Below are positions 7,931 through 16,905 of a stretch of 64,000 nucleotides of DNA, piece after piece. Source of the DNA: Paenibacillus peoriae KCTC 3763 (GTDB lineage Bacteria; Bacillota; Bacilli; Paenibacillales; Paenibacillaceae); the NCBI RefSeq assembly GCF_000236805.1, contig NZ_AGFX01000041.1, positions 619,289 through 683,288 on the forward strand, given 5' to 3'. Under the pieces are notes generated by a model. That model searched no databases. It was not told the origin of the DNA and worked only from the letters and a program-made list of their open reading frames with translations. Position numbers and translations under genes: made by a program. Positions within the stretch are counted from its first letter, which is position 1, and every line of letters begins with the position of its first letter.

Positions 7931-9208
7931 TTATTTACCCGATTGATCCTGTATAGAAGCGGCAATTTGTATCATTTCGTTCACAGGCAGGTCAGCACTG
8001 GTGATTCGGAACTCGATTCCATCATTCATCCAGGTCAGGGTCTGCTGCTCGCTACCTGTCAGAACGGCAAAGCTTCCTCCAATATCAACCAGTTCACCTG
8101 CGCTCAGTGCGACCGCCCGATCTTTCGGCCGTGCCTCCACAATCGTATAATTGTACGTTCCGCTATACCGCAACATCACCGCATGTGTACCATTTTCCTC
8201 CAGCTCCGGTGTATCCTTGATTTGCACCCCGGCTGGCGTATAGGATGGTTCGATCAATCCGAACTCACCCATCATCGCTTCTGCGGCATCCGTGCCCGCC
8301 GACGTTCCGGTTGCTGCTGTATCAGATGCTTCCGGATTTTGCTGCTGCTCCGTGCTGGCTGCTGTATCCGGTTTCGAAGTATCGCCTGTGGCAGATCCGT
8401 CCACCTTCGCTTCCCCAGTCTGCTGCTGAGTCGGATCTCCTGCTGTTCCCTCATCTTTCCCAGGTTCGCTGGACTTCACGCCAGTCGCTCCATCCATTGC
8501 ACTGCCAGGATCAAGCTGACCGCTAGAATCCACTGCTCCAGAAGATGGCGCCCCTCCACTCTTCGTATTCGTTTTACCTGAAGCCATATTGCGCTCCATA
8601 TCAAAAGAGTCCTTGTCGAACTTCGTATCAAACGCAAATTGATCGAATTTCAGATCAACGACGACCTTGGCGTTCGCATCCGAAACCTGTACCTGAGTGG
8701 GTGCATAGTTGCTTTTGGATAGCCATATCTTTTGTCTGACCAACGCATGACTGTTATAATTGGCCGCCACATCAAACACATAAGATTTATCATCGGTTGC
8801 CAGTTGACGAGAGGCATCTCCGATAATGCTGCGAACCAGCGTTTCATACAAATAAACCTGACCCTGGTTGTTCGGCCAGTCGCTTTTGAAGCGGAAGCTC
8901 TTGTTCAGGCTGGGTGTTAGTACAAATACACCCTCATCATTGCGCAACACGATCTGCGTAACATCTTTTTTCTCGTTTGTCATGGCAATTCGGTAATAGG
9001 ACGGCTTGCGGTAGGAAATATCCACCTTGTACTCCTGCGGCGTGTCGCCGGTATGCAGCGTCATCAAAGCTGTACCGTGGTAGCTGTTCAAGTCGCTCAC
9101 CACGTCACTCAAATCTTTAACCACATCGTCCGCGCTCTTCTTGCCGCACCCGGCCAGCAGCAGCGTTACACACATGACCATGGCAAGCATCCATGAAATC
9201 CGGCGCAT
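7931..9208 (-). CDS. ydcC: YdcC/LolA-like sporulation lipoprotein
   Basis: A 425-residue predicted lipoprotein. The signal peptide ends in the lipobox LLAGC (Cys20). A LolA/LppX-like half-barrel spans about residues 25-205. A low-complexity Ser/Thr/Gly/Gln/Glu-rich linker follows (about 210-310), then a DUF4367-like C-terminal domain (about 320-425). B. subtilis YdcC is made in the mother cell under sigma-E and is about 340 residues, so this protein is longer by roughly the size of the linker. The position next to alr supports the assignment. Biochemical function is unknown. Confidence 0.85.
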   Translation of the reverse strand: MRRISWMLAMVMCVTLLLAGCGKKSADDVVKDLSDVVSDLNSYHGTALMTLHTGDTPQEYKVDISYRKPSYYRIAMTNEKKDVTQIVLRNDEGVFVLTPSLNKSFRFKSDWPNNQGQVYLYETLVRSIIGDASRQLATDDKSYVFDVAANYNSHALVRQKIWLSKSNYAPTQVQVSDANAKVVVDLKFDQFAFDTKFDKDSFDMERNMASGKTNTKSGGAPSSGAVDSSGQLDPGSAMDGATGVKSSEPGKDEGTAGDPTQQQTGEAKVDGSATGDTSKPDTAASTEQQQNPEASDTAATGTSAGTDAAEAMMGEFGLIEPSYTPAGVQIKDTPELEENGTHAVMLRYSGTYNYTIVEARPKDRAVALSAGELVDIGGSFAVLTGSEQQTLTWMNDGIEFRITSADLPVNEMIQIAASIQDQSGK

Positions 9209-9313
9209 GTCATCAACCCCTTCAGCACATGTTTTAAATGAATTAGTACATGTCTATGAAGAACTTGTTCGATTTATGCAGACTGGCATGACAAGCTGAG
9301 CATATCGTGAACG

Positions 9314-9946
9314 CTATAAAATCTTTTGGAGACCGATAACAAATTCATACAGGAAATAAACCGAAAAACCGATCAAAACCACACCGGCGCTGATCGTAAC
9401 CCACTTGATGGCGGTTCGATTCATGGCCTTTCGTGTTGTCGCTACAAGGGTCATCAAGCCTAAATCATGGATAAGAATACCAAACAAAATACCTAAGCCA
9501 ACAATCAAGAATTGACTTGTATTTGACCGATCAAATGAACTTGCCAGCACAGTCCCAAAAACACTCACCCAGAACACTAAATTCCCTGGTGAAACAGCTA
9601 CAAGCAGCCCATTTTTATAGGAAGAAAATAATGATTTCGTCTTATTCTCTCCTTCCAGCGCAATATCATGATCCGCATTTTTAATGCTGTCGTACCCCAC
9701 GTAGCACAAAAATATAGCTCCAATGAGCCACATGATCACCTGTACAACAGGTAATGACAAGACAGAGGCCAGTCCAAAATATAAACCAATGATTAATAAT
9801 AAATCGATGGTCATCCCTCCAAGGCCCACAATCCATCCATGCATGAATCCATTCTTGAGCCCTTGTTTCGTCATTTCAACCGTAATGGTACCTACAGGTA
9901 GTGCTATCGAGAAGCCTAGTAAAACATATGTAATAAACAATGACAT
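9314..9946 (-). CDS. LysE-family amino-acid exporter
   Basis: A 210-residue membrane protein with about six hydrophobic segments and the LysE/RhtB N-terminal pattern (GFSIALPVGTITVEMTKQG, normally GxxPGP). The Gly-rich SPGNLVFWVSVFG segment of the second half is present. The family exports amino acids such as lysine, threonine or homoserine; the substrate is not predictable here. The ribosome site AAAGGGG is seven bases before the ATG. It is monocistronic, between the ydcC operon and an acquired islet. Confidence 0.85.
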   Translation of the reverse strand: MSLFITYVLLGFSIALPVGTITVEMTKQGLKNGFMHGWIVGLGGMTIDLLLIIGLYFGLASVLSLPVVQVIMWLIGAIFLCYVGYDSIKNADHDIALEGENKTKSLFSSYKNGLLVAVSPGNLVFWVSVFGTVLASSFDRSNTSQFLIVGLGILFGILIHDLGLMTLVATTRKAMNRTAIKWVTISAGVVLIGFSVYFLYEFVIGLQKIL

Positions 9947-10102
9947 TTCAAAACCCCTTTCAAATGTATAAAAGAGGTATTCTATACCATAAAAAACGAC
10001 AAATCAATAGAATGTTGAAGGCTGTACAAGCCAAAAACACATGAGGCTTATTTTGTACAAAATCGGATTCACTGGCCAAGTTTGTCCATTGAGTATTGAG
10101 GG

Positions 10103-10466
10103 TTGCAAGACAAGGGTAAAGCCGCTGTTCAGCAAAGCAAAGTAAAATTGGAGCGGCGGGCTACGCTTACCGGAAAGCCGCTGGAACAAGTCAAACAGGT
10201 CGTCTCCGGGAATCGAATCATTGCGGGCTGTATTGTCAGTTTCTTTGACCCGGAAGCAAGGCCGATTAAGAAAGTTACGGAGTTCGGATACAAGGTGCGA
10301 ATCGACGAGAAGGAAAGCGGCTTCGTCACCGGCTACGCCGTATTATGAAGGAAACCCGTCTGACGATGAATTGCTCGTCCCCGCCATAGAATCACATATC
10401 AAGCAATTCGGCAAAGCGCCGCAGGCTGTAGCCACCGACCGTGGATTTTCAACACTTGTATCTTAA
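10103..10466 (+). pseudogene. remnant of a DDE transposase (ISNCY-like)
   Basis: Two overlapping frames make up one broken transposase segment. The first reads KVKLERRATLTGKPLEQV through ESGFVTGY, up to about 10345. The next frame continues YYEGNPSDDELLVPAIES and QAVATDRGFS to 10462. The last part carries a catalytic Asp of the DDE triad. A frameshift near 10345, and the missing N- and C-terminal thirds, make it inactive. Assignment to the ISNCY group is by recollection of the family. It marks the edge of an acquired islet. Confidence 0.7.
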
Positions 10467-10493
10467 CTGTACAAATGAAGGAGGTGGTATGCC

Positions 10494-11219
10494 GTGAAAG
10501 TCGTAATTTGTGAAGATGAATGTTATTGGCGCGATGCGTTAAAAGCGTCTATATTTCAGTGGGCTTTAAATAAAAATATAGAGTTGCAATGTGCTGATTT
10601 TTATTCGTCTCAGGAATTAATCCAATATCTTAATGCTCATATAGATATAGACGTAGTATTGCTCGATATTTCGCTAAGTAGTGAAGATATTGATGGAATG
10701 ACTACAGCAAAGTATATCCGGAAAATGGGGAATCGGGTGCCCATCATTTTTGTTACAGTTGATTCTGCTCGTGCTATTGACGGATATTTAGTTGAAGCAA
10801 TGGGCTTTTTAAAAAAACCTATTGACGAGAAGCGACTTTCGCTATTCTTGGATAGAGTAGTGAAGCAAAAAAAACCGGAACGAGTATTTAATATCATAGC
10901 AGAGTCCACGATAAATAGTGTTCGTCAAAGTGATATATTTTTTGTGGAAGTGAACAATCATACAATAATCTATCATACAACAAAAGAGGAAATCCATCTT
11001 AGAGGAGCATTAAATAAAGTTATGCAGTTATTAGGCTGTGAGAATTTTGTCCAGATACATAGGTCATATGTGATTTCAAAATCTAAAATCTACAGAATAA
11101 AAATAACTTATCCATATTCCGTGGACATTTTCAATGGTCATGAGATTATCAATCTTCCCGTGAGCAGAAATTATATTAATAACCTGCTTGAGGTATACTC
11201 AGATGATGTATTAGAGTGA
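10494..11219 (+). CDS. LytTR-family response regulator (AgrA/LytR-like), orphan
   Basis: A 241-residue protein starting at GTG with AAGGAGG nine bases upstream. The receiver domain (1-120) keeps the acidic pocket (CEDE), the phosphoacceptor Asp in VVLLDISLS, and the Lys in FLKKPI. The C-terminal LytTR domain (about 140-235) contains DIFFVEVNNH, the HRSYVIS segment and LPVSRNY. LytTR regulators control bacteriocin, competence or virulence genes, usually with a HPK10-type kinase. No kinase gene is adjacent. The coding region is more AT-rich than the core genes to its left, consistent with transfer. A strong terminator follows. Confidence 0.9.
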   Translation: MKVVICEDECYWRDALKASIFQWALNKNIELQCADFYSSQELIQYLNAHIDIDVVLLDISLSSEDIDGMTTAKYIRKMGNRVPIIFVTVDSARAIDGYLVEAMGFLKKPIDEKRLSLFLDRVVKQKKPERVFNIIAESTINSVRQSDIFFVEVNNHTIIYHTTKEEIHLRGALNKVMQLLGCENFVQIHRSYVISKSKIYRIKITYPYSVDIFNGHEIINLPVSRNYINNLLEVYSDDVLE

Positions 11220-11249
11220 ATACTATGAATACATGACCAAATTAATGAA

Positions 11250-11298
11250 GGGTGTCGCGAAACAGCCAATTTATGGCTGATTTGCGGCACCCTCTTTT
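11250..11298 (+). terminator. intrinsic terminator after the LytTR gene
   Basis: The stem GGGTGTCGC / GCGGCACCC, with an inner CAGCC/GGCTG helix, is followed by TCTTTTA. Confidence 0.85.
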
Positions 11299-11539
11299 AG
11301 TATATTTGTCCGGACGGAGGCTTATTCGCATTTCATGCTGTTTACGTCATCAACATACTCTCTACGCCATTCCCTTGAAGTTTCTTCTGTACTGCTTGAT
11401 AATCTAGACACAACAGAAGAAACGATTGACTTATAACCAAAACTACGAAAGGAGTATGCGAGTGAAATAGACTTTTATGTTATGTATCGCAGAGATGATT
11501 ATGTACGTCGGAAAATCTAACCTGCATAGTGGTGGAGTA

Positions 11540-11683
11540 ATGCCAGTTAAGTCCCCTCTGTCACAAACCATAAACCGATTGCAATCTTTAATAAGCGTGA
11601 AAGCTGTTCAGCGTAATTTTGACACGGTGGGCATTACCTCTTCCATGCAACAAAAGAAAATGTTGAAAAAATATAGTATATAA
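11540..11683 (+). CDS. small basic peptide of unknown function (47 aa)
   Basis: The ORF begins MPVKSPLSQTINRLQSL and ends QQKKMLKKYSI. It has GGTGGAG just before the ATG; the spacing to GGAG is short. A longer in-frame start at 11477 has no ribosome site. There is no signal peptide or membrane helix, and the peptide is rich in Lys, Ser and Gln. It lies 19 bases upstream of the secreted-protein gene and could be translated from the same mRNA. No family is recognised and it may not be real. Confidence 0.4.
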   Translation: MPVKSPLSQTINRLQSLISVKAVQRNFDTVGITSSMQQKKMLKKYSI

Positions 11684-11702
11684 ATCGTGAGAGGAGAACA
11701 AT

Positions 11703-12809
11703 ATGAAATTTGCTAAAAAAAGCGTTAGTTATATTTTGGCGATACTGCTCATGTACAGTGTTTCAGTAGTTCCCGTTTTCGCGGCAAATGAAACAACACC
11801 GCAAGTGGCTACGGAAGAGGCGCAGAATGCAACAGAAATTCAATCCATGCCCTCTACATCGTATTCTGCAATGGATACTCAAAAATTTGACAACCTAGAT
11901 GAAATATCTCCGAACGAAGCGAAAAAGATTTCTACAGATTCTCCCCAGAGAAGAACCGTTGAACCGCAAAGCGTATGGGGTATCTCCGACCCTGTATTTG
12001 TAGGAGATGGAACTCTCAGTGAGTCATTTGATATTTATGTGGTTTCTCTCACTGCAAAGCAGCTTTCATTCCTAAAGCTGGATTCCAGCAATTCTAATCT
12101 GTTGGCTGTTCTGTACAATGTCAATGCCAACGGCTCGTTAGGCAGTTCTACTGGATGGGGTGTTAAAGCAAACGGAGGTCACTCATACATTAATATCCCG
12201 GCAGGAAAATATGCGATTGTAATTGGTTCTGCAACAGGTAACGAAAGAGGCAACTATAAATTGATGTGGAATGCTTCGAATCCATCGGGAGCTTCTGCCA
12301 TCATCAATTGCACAGCTGACCTTTCCAGAGTCGTTTTGTATTATAATCTTTCAACAATCCGCAGCAACGGAGATAATATTTTGACAGGACTCAAATGGGA
12401 AAATCACGAAACATGGTATACCTCAAATGGATATTCCGCTAGAGATATGAGCATGACAGTAGCTGAAGTAAAGGGCGTATATTTGGGGTCATTCTCCAGT
12501 AGTGCACCATATTCCGCTCCAAATGCATTACTGATTGATATCAGTAAGGGATCATGGCTCTATAGTAATAGCTATTATCGTAATGTAGAGGGAGATGTAA
12601 CGCACATTATGGATTACACCGATCCTTCTGGTCTTAAAACTCCGAGAACCTTTGGAACAGGGCATGCTGATTTTTCGTATGGTCCTAATTACATCGTTAT
12701 TGATTTGGACAAATTCCAAGTTTGTGAGTTCTTAAGTCCATTCAATTATTTTTATACTACAAGTGGTGGCCGCACCTATTCGCTTAACAATCTACAAAAA
12801 ATTTCTTAA
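11703..12809 (+). CDS. secreted protein of unknown function
   Basis: 368 residues. A Sec signal peptide (MKFAKKSVSYILAILLMYS...) is cleaved after VFA at about residue 28. An acidic, low-complexity Thr/Glu/Gln-rich stretch (about 29-90) follows, then a beta-rich region rich in Ser, Tyr and Asn (about 95-368), which resembles a pre-peptidase-C-type or adhesin-like beta-sandwich around YVVSLTAKQLSFLKLDSS and IPAGKYAIVIGS. No catalytic motif or sorting signal is visible. A GAGAGGAG ribosome site precedes the ATG. It follows the orphan LytTR regulator and small peptide and may be their target. The family is not recognised. Confidence 0.7.
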   Translation: MKFAKKSVSYILAILLMYSVSVVPVFAANETTPQVATEEAQNATEIQSMPSTSYSAMDTQKFDNLDEISPNEAKKISTDSPQRRTVEPQSVWGISDPVFVGDGTLSESFDIYVVSLTAKQLSFLKLDSSNSNLLAVLYNVNANGSLGSSTGWGVKANGGHSYINIPAGKYAIVIGSATGNERGNYKLMWNASNPSGASAIINCTADLSRVVLYYNLSTIRSNGDNILTGLKWENHETWYTSNGYSARDMSMTVAEVKGVYLGSFSSSAPYSAPNALLIDISKGSWLYSNSYYRNVEGDVTHIMDYTDPSGLKTPRTFGTGHADFSYGPNYIVIDLDKFQVCEFLSPFNYFYTTSGGRTYSLNNLQKIS

Positions 12810-12857
12810 ATCTAGCCATCTACCATGCCATGATATTTCTGATATCAAGAACCGCAT

Positions 12858-12893
12858 AAAAGCCTATCCTCTTTATTAGAGGATAGGCTTTTA
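12858..12893 (+). terminator. terminator of the secreted-protein gene
   Basis: A perfect stem of AAAAGCCTATCCTCT / AGAGGATAGGCTTTT with a five-base loop. Confidence 0.9.
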
Positions 12894-12908
12894 ACTTGCC
12901 GAGCAGGC

Positions 12909-12988
12909 AAAAAAGGCCGCTGCATTCCCTTACTGAGCTGCGCTTGAATCATACCAAGCGGCGGCTACCGGAATGCAAACGGCCTTTA
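12909..12988 (-). terminator. terminator of fhs
   Basis: On the minus strand an interrupted stem pairs AAAGGCCG and GCATTCC with GGAATGC and CGGCCTTT. A run of T follows, about 55 bases past the fhs stop. Confidence 0.65.
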
Positions 12989-13044
12989 CGTGAAATCGCC
13001 CGTCAGGCTGGTCTCTCCGACGAATGAGGACCGATTGTAAAATA

Positions 13045-14676
13045 CTACATCAGGCCCTGAATGCTTCCATCGGCCTCCAGCGACATATGCTCGGCGGCCG
13101 GGGATTTGGGCAGTCCAGGCATCGTCATGGTATTGCCCGTTTCCACTACCACAAAGCCTGCGCCTGCGGATAAAGAAGCACTGGAAACGTGAATCGTAAA
13201 GCCCTCCGGGGCACCCAGCAGGGACGGCTGATCTGAAAAGGAATATGGTGTTTTGGCCATACACACAGGCAATTGTCCGAAGCCAAGCTGCTCCATACCG
13301 GACAACGCCCGTTTAGCCGCAGGGCTGTATACTACATCTGCCGCACCGTAAAGCTCTTTGGCGATGACGCCAATTTTCGCTTGCAGGTCAAGCGCAGTAT
13401 CATAGAGAGGTGCAAAACGGGCTTTGCCCTCCTGAAGCATGTGCAACAGGCTTTGAGCCAAGCGTTCTCCCCCACGGCTTCCCTGCGCCCATACCTGGGA
13501 CAACTCGACAGGTACACCCAGCTTGCGGCATTCTGCCCGAATGAGCTCCAGTTCGGCTTCATGATCTGTTGCAAAATGGTTAATCGCTACCAGTACAGGC
13601 ACGCCAAACTTTTGTAAATTCCGAATATGTCGGTTCATATTGGCTAAGCCAAGCTGTAATTGCTCCAGATTTTCCGCATCCAGCTCGTTTTTGGAGACAC
13701 CGCCGTTGTATTTCAGCGCTTTCGCGGTGACGACCAATACAGCCGCATCTGGCTGCAATCCGGACTGGCGGCACTTGATGTCAAAAAACTTTTCCGCTCC
13801 CAGTTCGGCCCCGAATCCAGCCTCTGTGAGGACCACCTCTCCTAGCTTCAAAGCCAGCTTTGTACCGATCAGACTGCTGCATCCATGTGCAATATTCGCA
13901 AAAGGTCCGCCATGCACGATGACCGGCGTTCCCTCCAGCGTTTGTACCAGATTGGGCTTCAATGCTTCCCGGAGCAGCACAGCCATGCCCTCCACCGCGT
14001 GCAGTTCCTCGGCGGTTACCGCTTCACCCGCCTCGTTATATCCAATCACCATTCGGCCCAATCGCGCTTTAAGATCGTTCATATTTTCACTTAGACATAA
14101 TACTGCCATCACTTCCGAGGCCGAGGTAATCAGAAAGCCACTTTCTCTCACCGCTCCATTCCCTGTACCCAATCCGGTAACAATACTACGCAAGCTTCGG
14201 TCATTCATATCTACAGCCCGTTTCCACATGATCCGTTCCGGCTTCAGCCGCAAAGCATTTCCATGAAACAAATGGTTATCAATCATCGCTGCCAGCAAAT
14301 TATGTGCTGCCGAAATCGCGTGTATATCACCTGTAAAATGCAGATTAATATCGTCTGCTGGAACAATCTGGGCCTGTCCTCCCCCGGTTGCTCCTCCTTT
14401 CATACCAAAGCAAGGTCCAAGGGACGGCTCACGCAGTGCAGCAACGGTTTTATGTCCAAGTGCATTCAACGCCTGTGACAACCCGATGGTTGTTAGCGTT
14501 TTTCCTTCTCCCGCCGGAGTCGGATTCATCGCCGTAACGAGTACCAGCTTTCCATTCGGGCGATCCTTTAACTGCTCCCACAGGGACGGATTCAGCTTCG
14601 CTTTATACTTTCCATACATCTCCAAATGCTCTTCTTCAATTCCTGCTTCCTTGGCTACATCAATAATCTTCTTCAT
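13045..14676 (-). CDS. fhs: formate-tetrahydrofolate ligase
   Basis: A 543-residue enzyme, close to the usual 555. It catalyses formate + THF + ATP to 10-formyl-THF, feeding one-carbon units to purine and formyl-Met synthesis. The P-loop-like ATP site is NPTPAGEGKTLTTIGL. Other family blocks seen are GPCFGMKGGATGGG, the DIHAISAAHNLLAA segment and the C-terminal CMAKTPYSFSD with GAGFVV and MPGLP. The ATG at 14676 is kept, though no strong AGGAGG is visible before it. It is monocistronic between terminators. Confidence 0.96.
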   Translation of the reverse strand: MKKIIDVAKEAGIEEEHLEMYGKYKAKLNPSLWEQLKDRPNGKLVLVTAMNPTPAGEGKTLTTIGLSQALNALGHKTVAALREPSLGPCFGMKGGATGGGQAQIVPADDINLHFTGDIHAISAAHNLLAAMIDNHLFHGNALRLKPERIMWKRAVDMNDRSLRSIVTGLGTGNGAVRESGFLITSASEVMAVLCLSENMNDLKARLGRMVIGYNEAGEAVTAEELHAVEGMAVLLREALKPNLVQTLEGTPVIVHGGPFANIAHGCSSLIGTKLALKLGEVVLTEAGFGAELGAEKFFDIKCRQSGLQPDAAVLVVTAKALKYNGGVSKNELDAENLEQLQLGLANMNRHIRNLQKFGVPVLVAINHFATDHEAELELIRAECRKLGVPVELSQVWAQGSRGGERLAQSLLHMLQEGKARFAPLYDTALDLQAKIGVIAKELYGAADVVYSPAAKRALSGMEQLGFGQLPVCMAKTPYSFSDQPSLLGAPEGFTIHVSSASLSAGAGFVVVETGNTMTMPGLPKSPAAEHMSLEADGSIQGLM

Positions 14677-14810
14677 TGCTCGTTATGTACCCCCCGTTTT
14701 TAAGTCAGATCTATGCTGTTAAATACTTTATGTTTTATTCTACCAAAGTGTGCCGTTTATTGCGCTATGATTCATTTCATCGCAAGCGTTGCCATCATAT
14801 GAGTTATAAA

Positions 14811-14855
14811 AAAAGAGCATCCCCGCCCGCATGGACTTTGGTGGATACTCTTTTG
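14811..14855 (-). terminator. terminator of the DUF6933-like gene
   Basis: The stem AAAAGAGCATCC / GGATACTCTTTT is followed on the minus strand by TTTTTTTATAA. Confidence 0.8.
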
Positions 14856-14901
14856 TTTAGAAATCAGGTCAGCTTATTTTTTGACCAAGATAGCAATTCG
14901 C

Positions 14902-15405
14902 TCAAACACGTTCTAGGTTATAATGTTTTTCTAATGCTTCTTTAAAAGTATCAACAGGATACTGGTATTGAACCGTTTTAAACACAATCCGGTTGTTGCA
15001 CTGGTTTTTTTCCAGCTCGCACCCATGCTCCATATCCAATTCCTTCATGACAAAAATAAGCTCTTCCAAGGTTCTCATCACACTATGGCTGTTTGTCGTC
15101 GTAGCCAGCATCTGCTCACCTTCCTGGGTGTATGCCTCTACGATCTGCTCATCAAAGCCTTCGCTAATCATGAATTCCTTCAAGGTTTGAATAAAAAGAG
15201 TCGGCAGATTTTTGTACTGCGATTTTTTAATGCCAAACAGCGTAATGCTAAAGCGGGTTGCATCATGCATAAACACAATATTTTTTCTCCGATTCAGTAA
15301 AAACAAGCTGGCATGCCAACTATTTAAAGGCGGATAAATATCAACGTGAAGTGGCTCGGTATCCCATTCCTTCAGCAGTTTTTGTGTTCCCCGTATAACA
15401 AACAT
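14902..15405 (-). CDS. DUF6933-like protein of unknown function
   Basis: A 167-residue cytoplasmic protein with no signal or membrane segment. It begins MFVIRGTQKLLKEWD and contains WHASLFLLNRRKNIVFMHD, a pattern I associate with the DUF6933 family, whose role is unknown. The middle is helical (TLFIQTLKEFMISEGFDEQ). AAAGGAGAG lies a few bases upstream of the ATG. It is monocistronic and sits just outside the trailer end of CRISPR array 1. Confidence 0.7.
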   Translation of the reverse strand: MFVIRGTQKLLKEWDTEPLHVDIYPPLNSWHASLFLLNRRKNIVFMHDATRFSITLFGIKKSQYKNLPTLFIQTLKEFMISEGFDEQIVEAYTQEGEQMLATTTNSHSVMRTLEELIFVMKELDMEHGCELEKNQCNNRIVFKTVQYQYPVDTFKEALEKHYNLERV

Positions 15406-15623
15406 CGTTGCTCTCCTTTATTAACGGTCCTGTGCCGCAGCTCATGATTGACATGTCTGACCTCTTGCATAAAACATGTCCCAGATATCATAACACCTTA
15501 TTCCTAAGATCGGCTTGTAAACTCTTTCAGTATAATATAGGGGAAAATTATATTGCTAGTAAGTTGGTTACATCTTGTGTTGGGGCAGGAAAAAATCTAT
15601 TTTAGTGCCTTCGGGTTGGGAAT

Positions 15624-16442
15624 ATTTGGGTACATCTCATGTTATGGTTAAAGTGTACCTTTTCCCAAGCTACAAGCTGCTAGGTCAAATTTCAATACAT
15701 CTCATGTTGTGGTTAAAGGATATGATTTAGCCGGACGGCCAGCAGCATCAGGTAATTTCAATACATCTCATGTTGTGGTTAAAGGCATGGTAGGCCCTCG
15801 CATTTGGGAGCTGTTTGACACATTTCAATACATCTCATGTTGTGGTTAAAGTGGCAGCATGGACCTTTTCGGGCTGGAGGAATCTTTATTTCAATACATC
15901 TCATGTTGTGGTTAAAGCAATTGAATATGTACATGATTACTCTAATGGTGCTTATTTCAATACATCTCATGTTGTGGTTAAAGCCTTTGCGGCTGGTACG
16001 TATCCGGTAGAATTCACATATTTCAATACATCTCATGTTGTGGTTAAAGATGTTCGTGATGATACATTGGTTGTCCCACTCACATTTCAATACATCTCAT
16101 GTTGTGGTTAAAGACTCATTAAGCGGTATGAGGAAATGTGTCGACTTGAATTTCAATACATCTCATGTTGTGGTTAAAGCACTCGCCTTTTGGCATGGAG
16201 ATCGTCACAGTCTTTTATTTCAATACATCTCATGTTGTGGTTAAAGGCGAGCGAGCCAGAAAGCACCCGAAGCACCAATACGATTTCAATACATCTCATG
16301 TTGTGGTTAAAGGTCCTTAGCACTGTTCACTTTCAAATAGCAAAGAAAGATTTCAATACATCTCATGTTGTGGTTAAAGCTCCTATGGTTTCTTCCGGAT
16401 CTGCTCGATCCGATTTCAATACATCTCATGTTGTGGTTAAAG
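15624..16442 (-). CRISPR. CRISPR array 1 (13 repeats, 12 spacers)
   Basis: The 30-bp repeats begin at 15624 (degenerate), 15689, 15755, 15822, 15888, 15954, 16020, 16084, 16150, 16217, 16283, 16350 and 16413. On the plus strand the repeat reads ATTTCAATACAT at positions 1-12, CTC at 13-15 and ATGTTGTGGTTAAAG at 16-30. Spacers are 33-37 bp. Read on the minus strand the repeat ends ATTGAAAT, the 8-nt crRNA handle typical of type I-B. The leader is therefore on the right, after 16442. The leftmost repeat carries four changes, as expected at the old trailer end. The array lies downstream of cas2 and in the same direction. Confidence 0.98.
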
Positions 16443-16618
16443 GCTAGTAAAATCAAGCTTTTTAAATTCAGCAATGTGCTTAGTTTACTACAGCCCCAAG
16501 GGTTTCGCAATTTTTTCCCAACCGGAAGACGGATGCAGCTAATGGTATAGAAAATCCCCGTTAACCCTTGTCGCTGTAAGAAGTAACAGCTATTTGTCTA
16601 CTAAGGCGGTTGGGAAAA
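16443..16618 (-). promoter_or_regulatory. leader of CRISPR array 1 with crRNA promoter
   Basis: A promoter on the minus strand has a -35 TTGCGA (16505-16510), a 17-base spacer and a -10 TAAACT (16482-16487), directed into the array. Beyond it the inverted repeat TTTTCCCAACC (16513-16523) / GGTTGGGAAAA (16608-16618) spans 106 bp. It abuts the cas2 stop codon. The same architecture occurs at the other three arrays. Confidence 0.8.
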
Positions 16619-16900
16619 TTACAGCAATAAGGACTCCGAATCATTCATGCGGGCACCGATGATTTCCTCGTCGAAAACATAATCACCTGTCATCTTAAAA
16701 ACGGCAACAAAGTCGTTCCCTTCATCAATAACCTTTTTTAACTCAGCGCGTAGCTGAATTAAATTAGCGGGGGTAATTTCACCTCGAAATACGGATTTCT
16801 GAAAATGAACGAGATACTTTTTACATATTTTAAATACCTTACCCACTCTCTTTTCTCCGATGTCATACACCAGAATGACATAGTTATAATTTTTCGCCAT
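16619..16900 (-). CDS. cas2: Cas2 endoribonuclease-fold adaptation protein
   Basis: A 93-residue ferredoxin-fold protein. Cas2 dimerises and bridges two Cas1 dimers in the spacer integrase. The conserved Asp is in VILVYDIGEKRVGKVFKICK near residue 13, and the basic strand SVFRGEI follows. It lies six bases after cas1. Its stop abuts the inverted repeat of the array 1 leader. It serves all four arrays, as no second cas1-cas2 set is present. Confidence 0.96.
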   Translation of the reverse strand: MAKNYNYVILVYDIGEKRVGKVFKICKKYLVHFQKSVFRGEITPANLIQLRAELKKVIDEGNDFVAVFKMTGDYVFDEEIIGARMNDSESLLL

Positions 16901-16905
16901 ATCCT

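Noticed and set aside
7775-8581. 268-codon plus-strand frame overlapping the ydcC-like gene
   Set aside because: It arises from the low-complexity linker of the real gene read backwards and has the Arg/Cys/Ile-rich composition of a shadow frame.
15779-16550. Several open frames of 60-100 codons on both strands through array 1 (also 26139-26558, 28816-29220 and 30688-30930 in arrays 2-4)
   Set aside because: They repeat the same peptide in each unit and are translations of CRISPR repeats and spacers, not genes.
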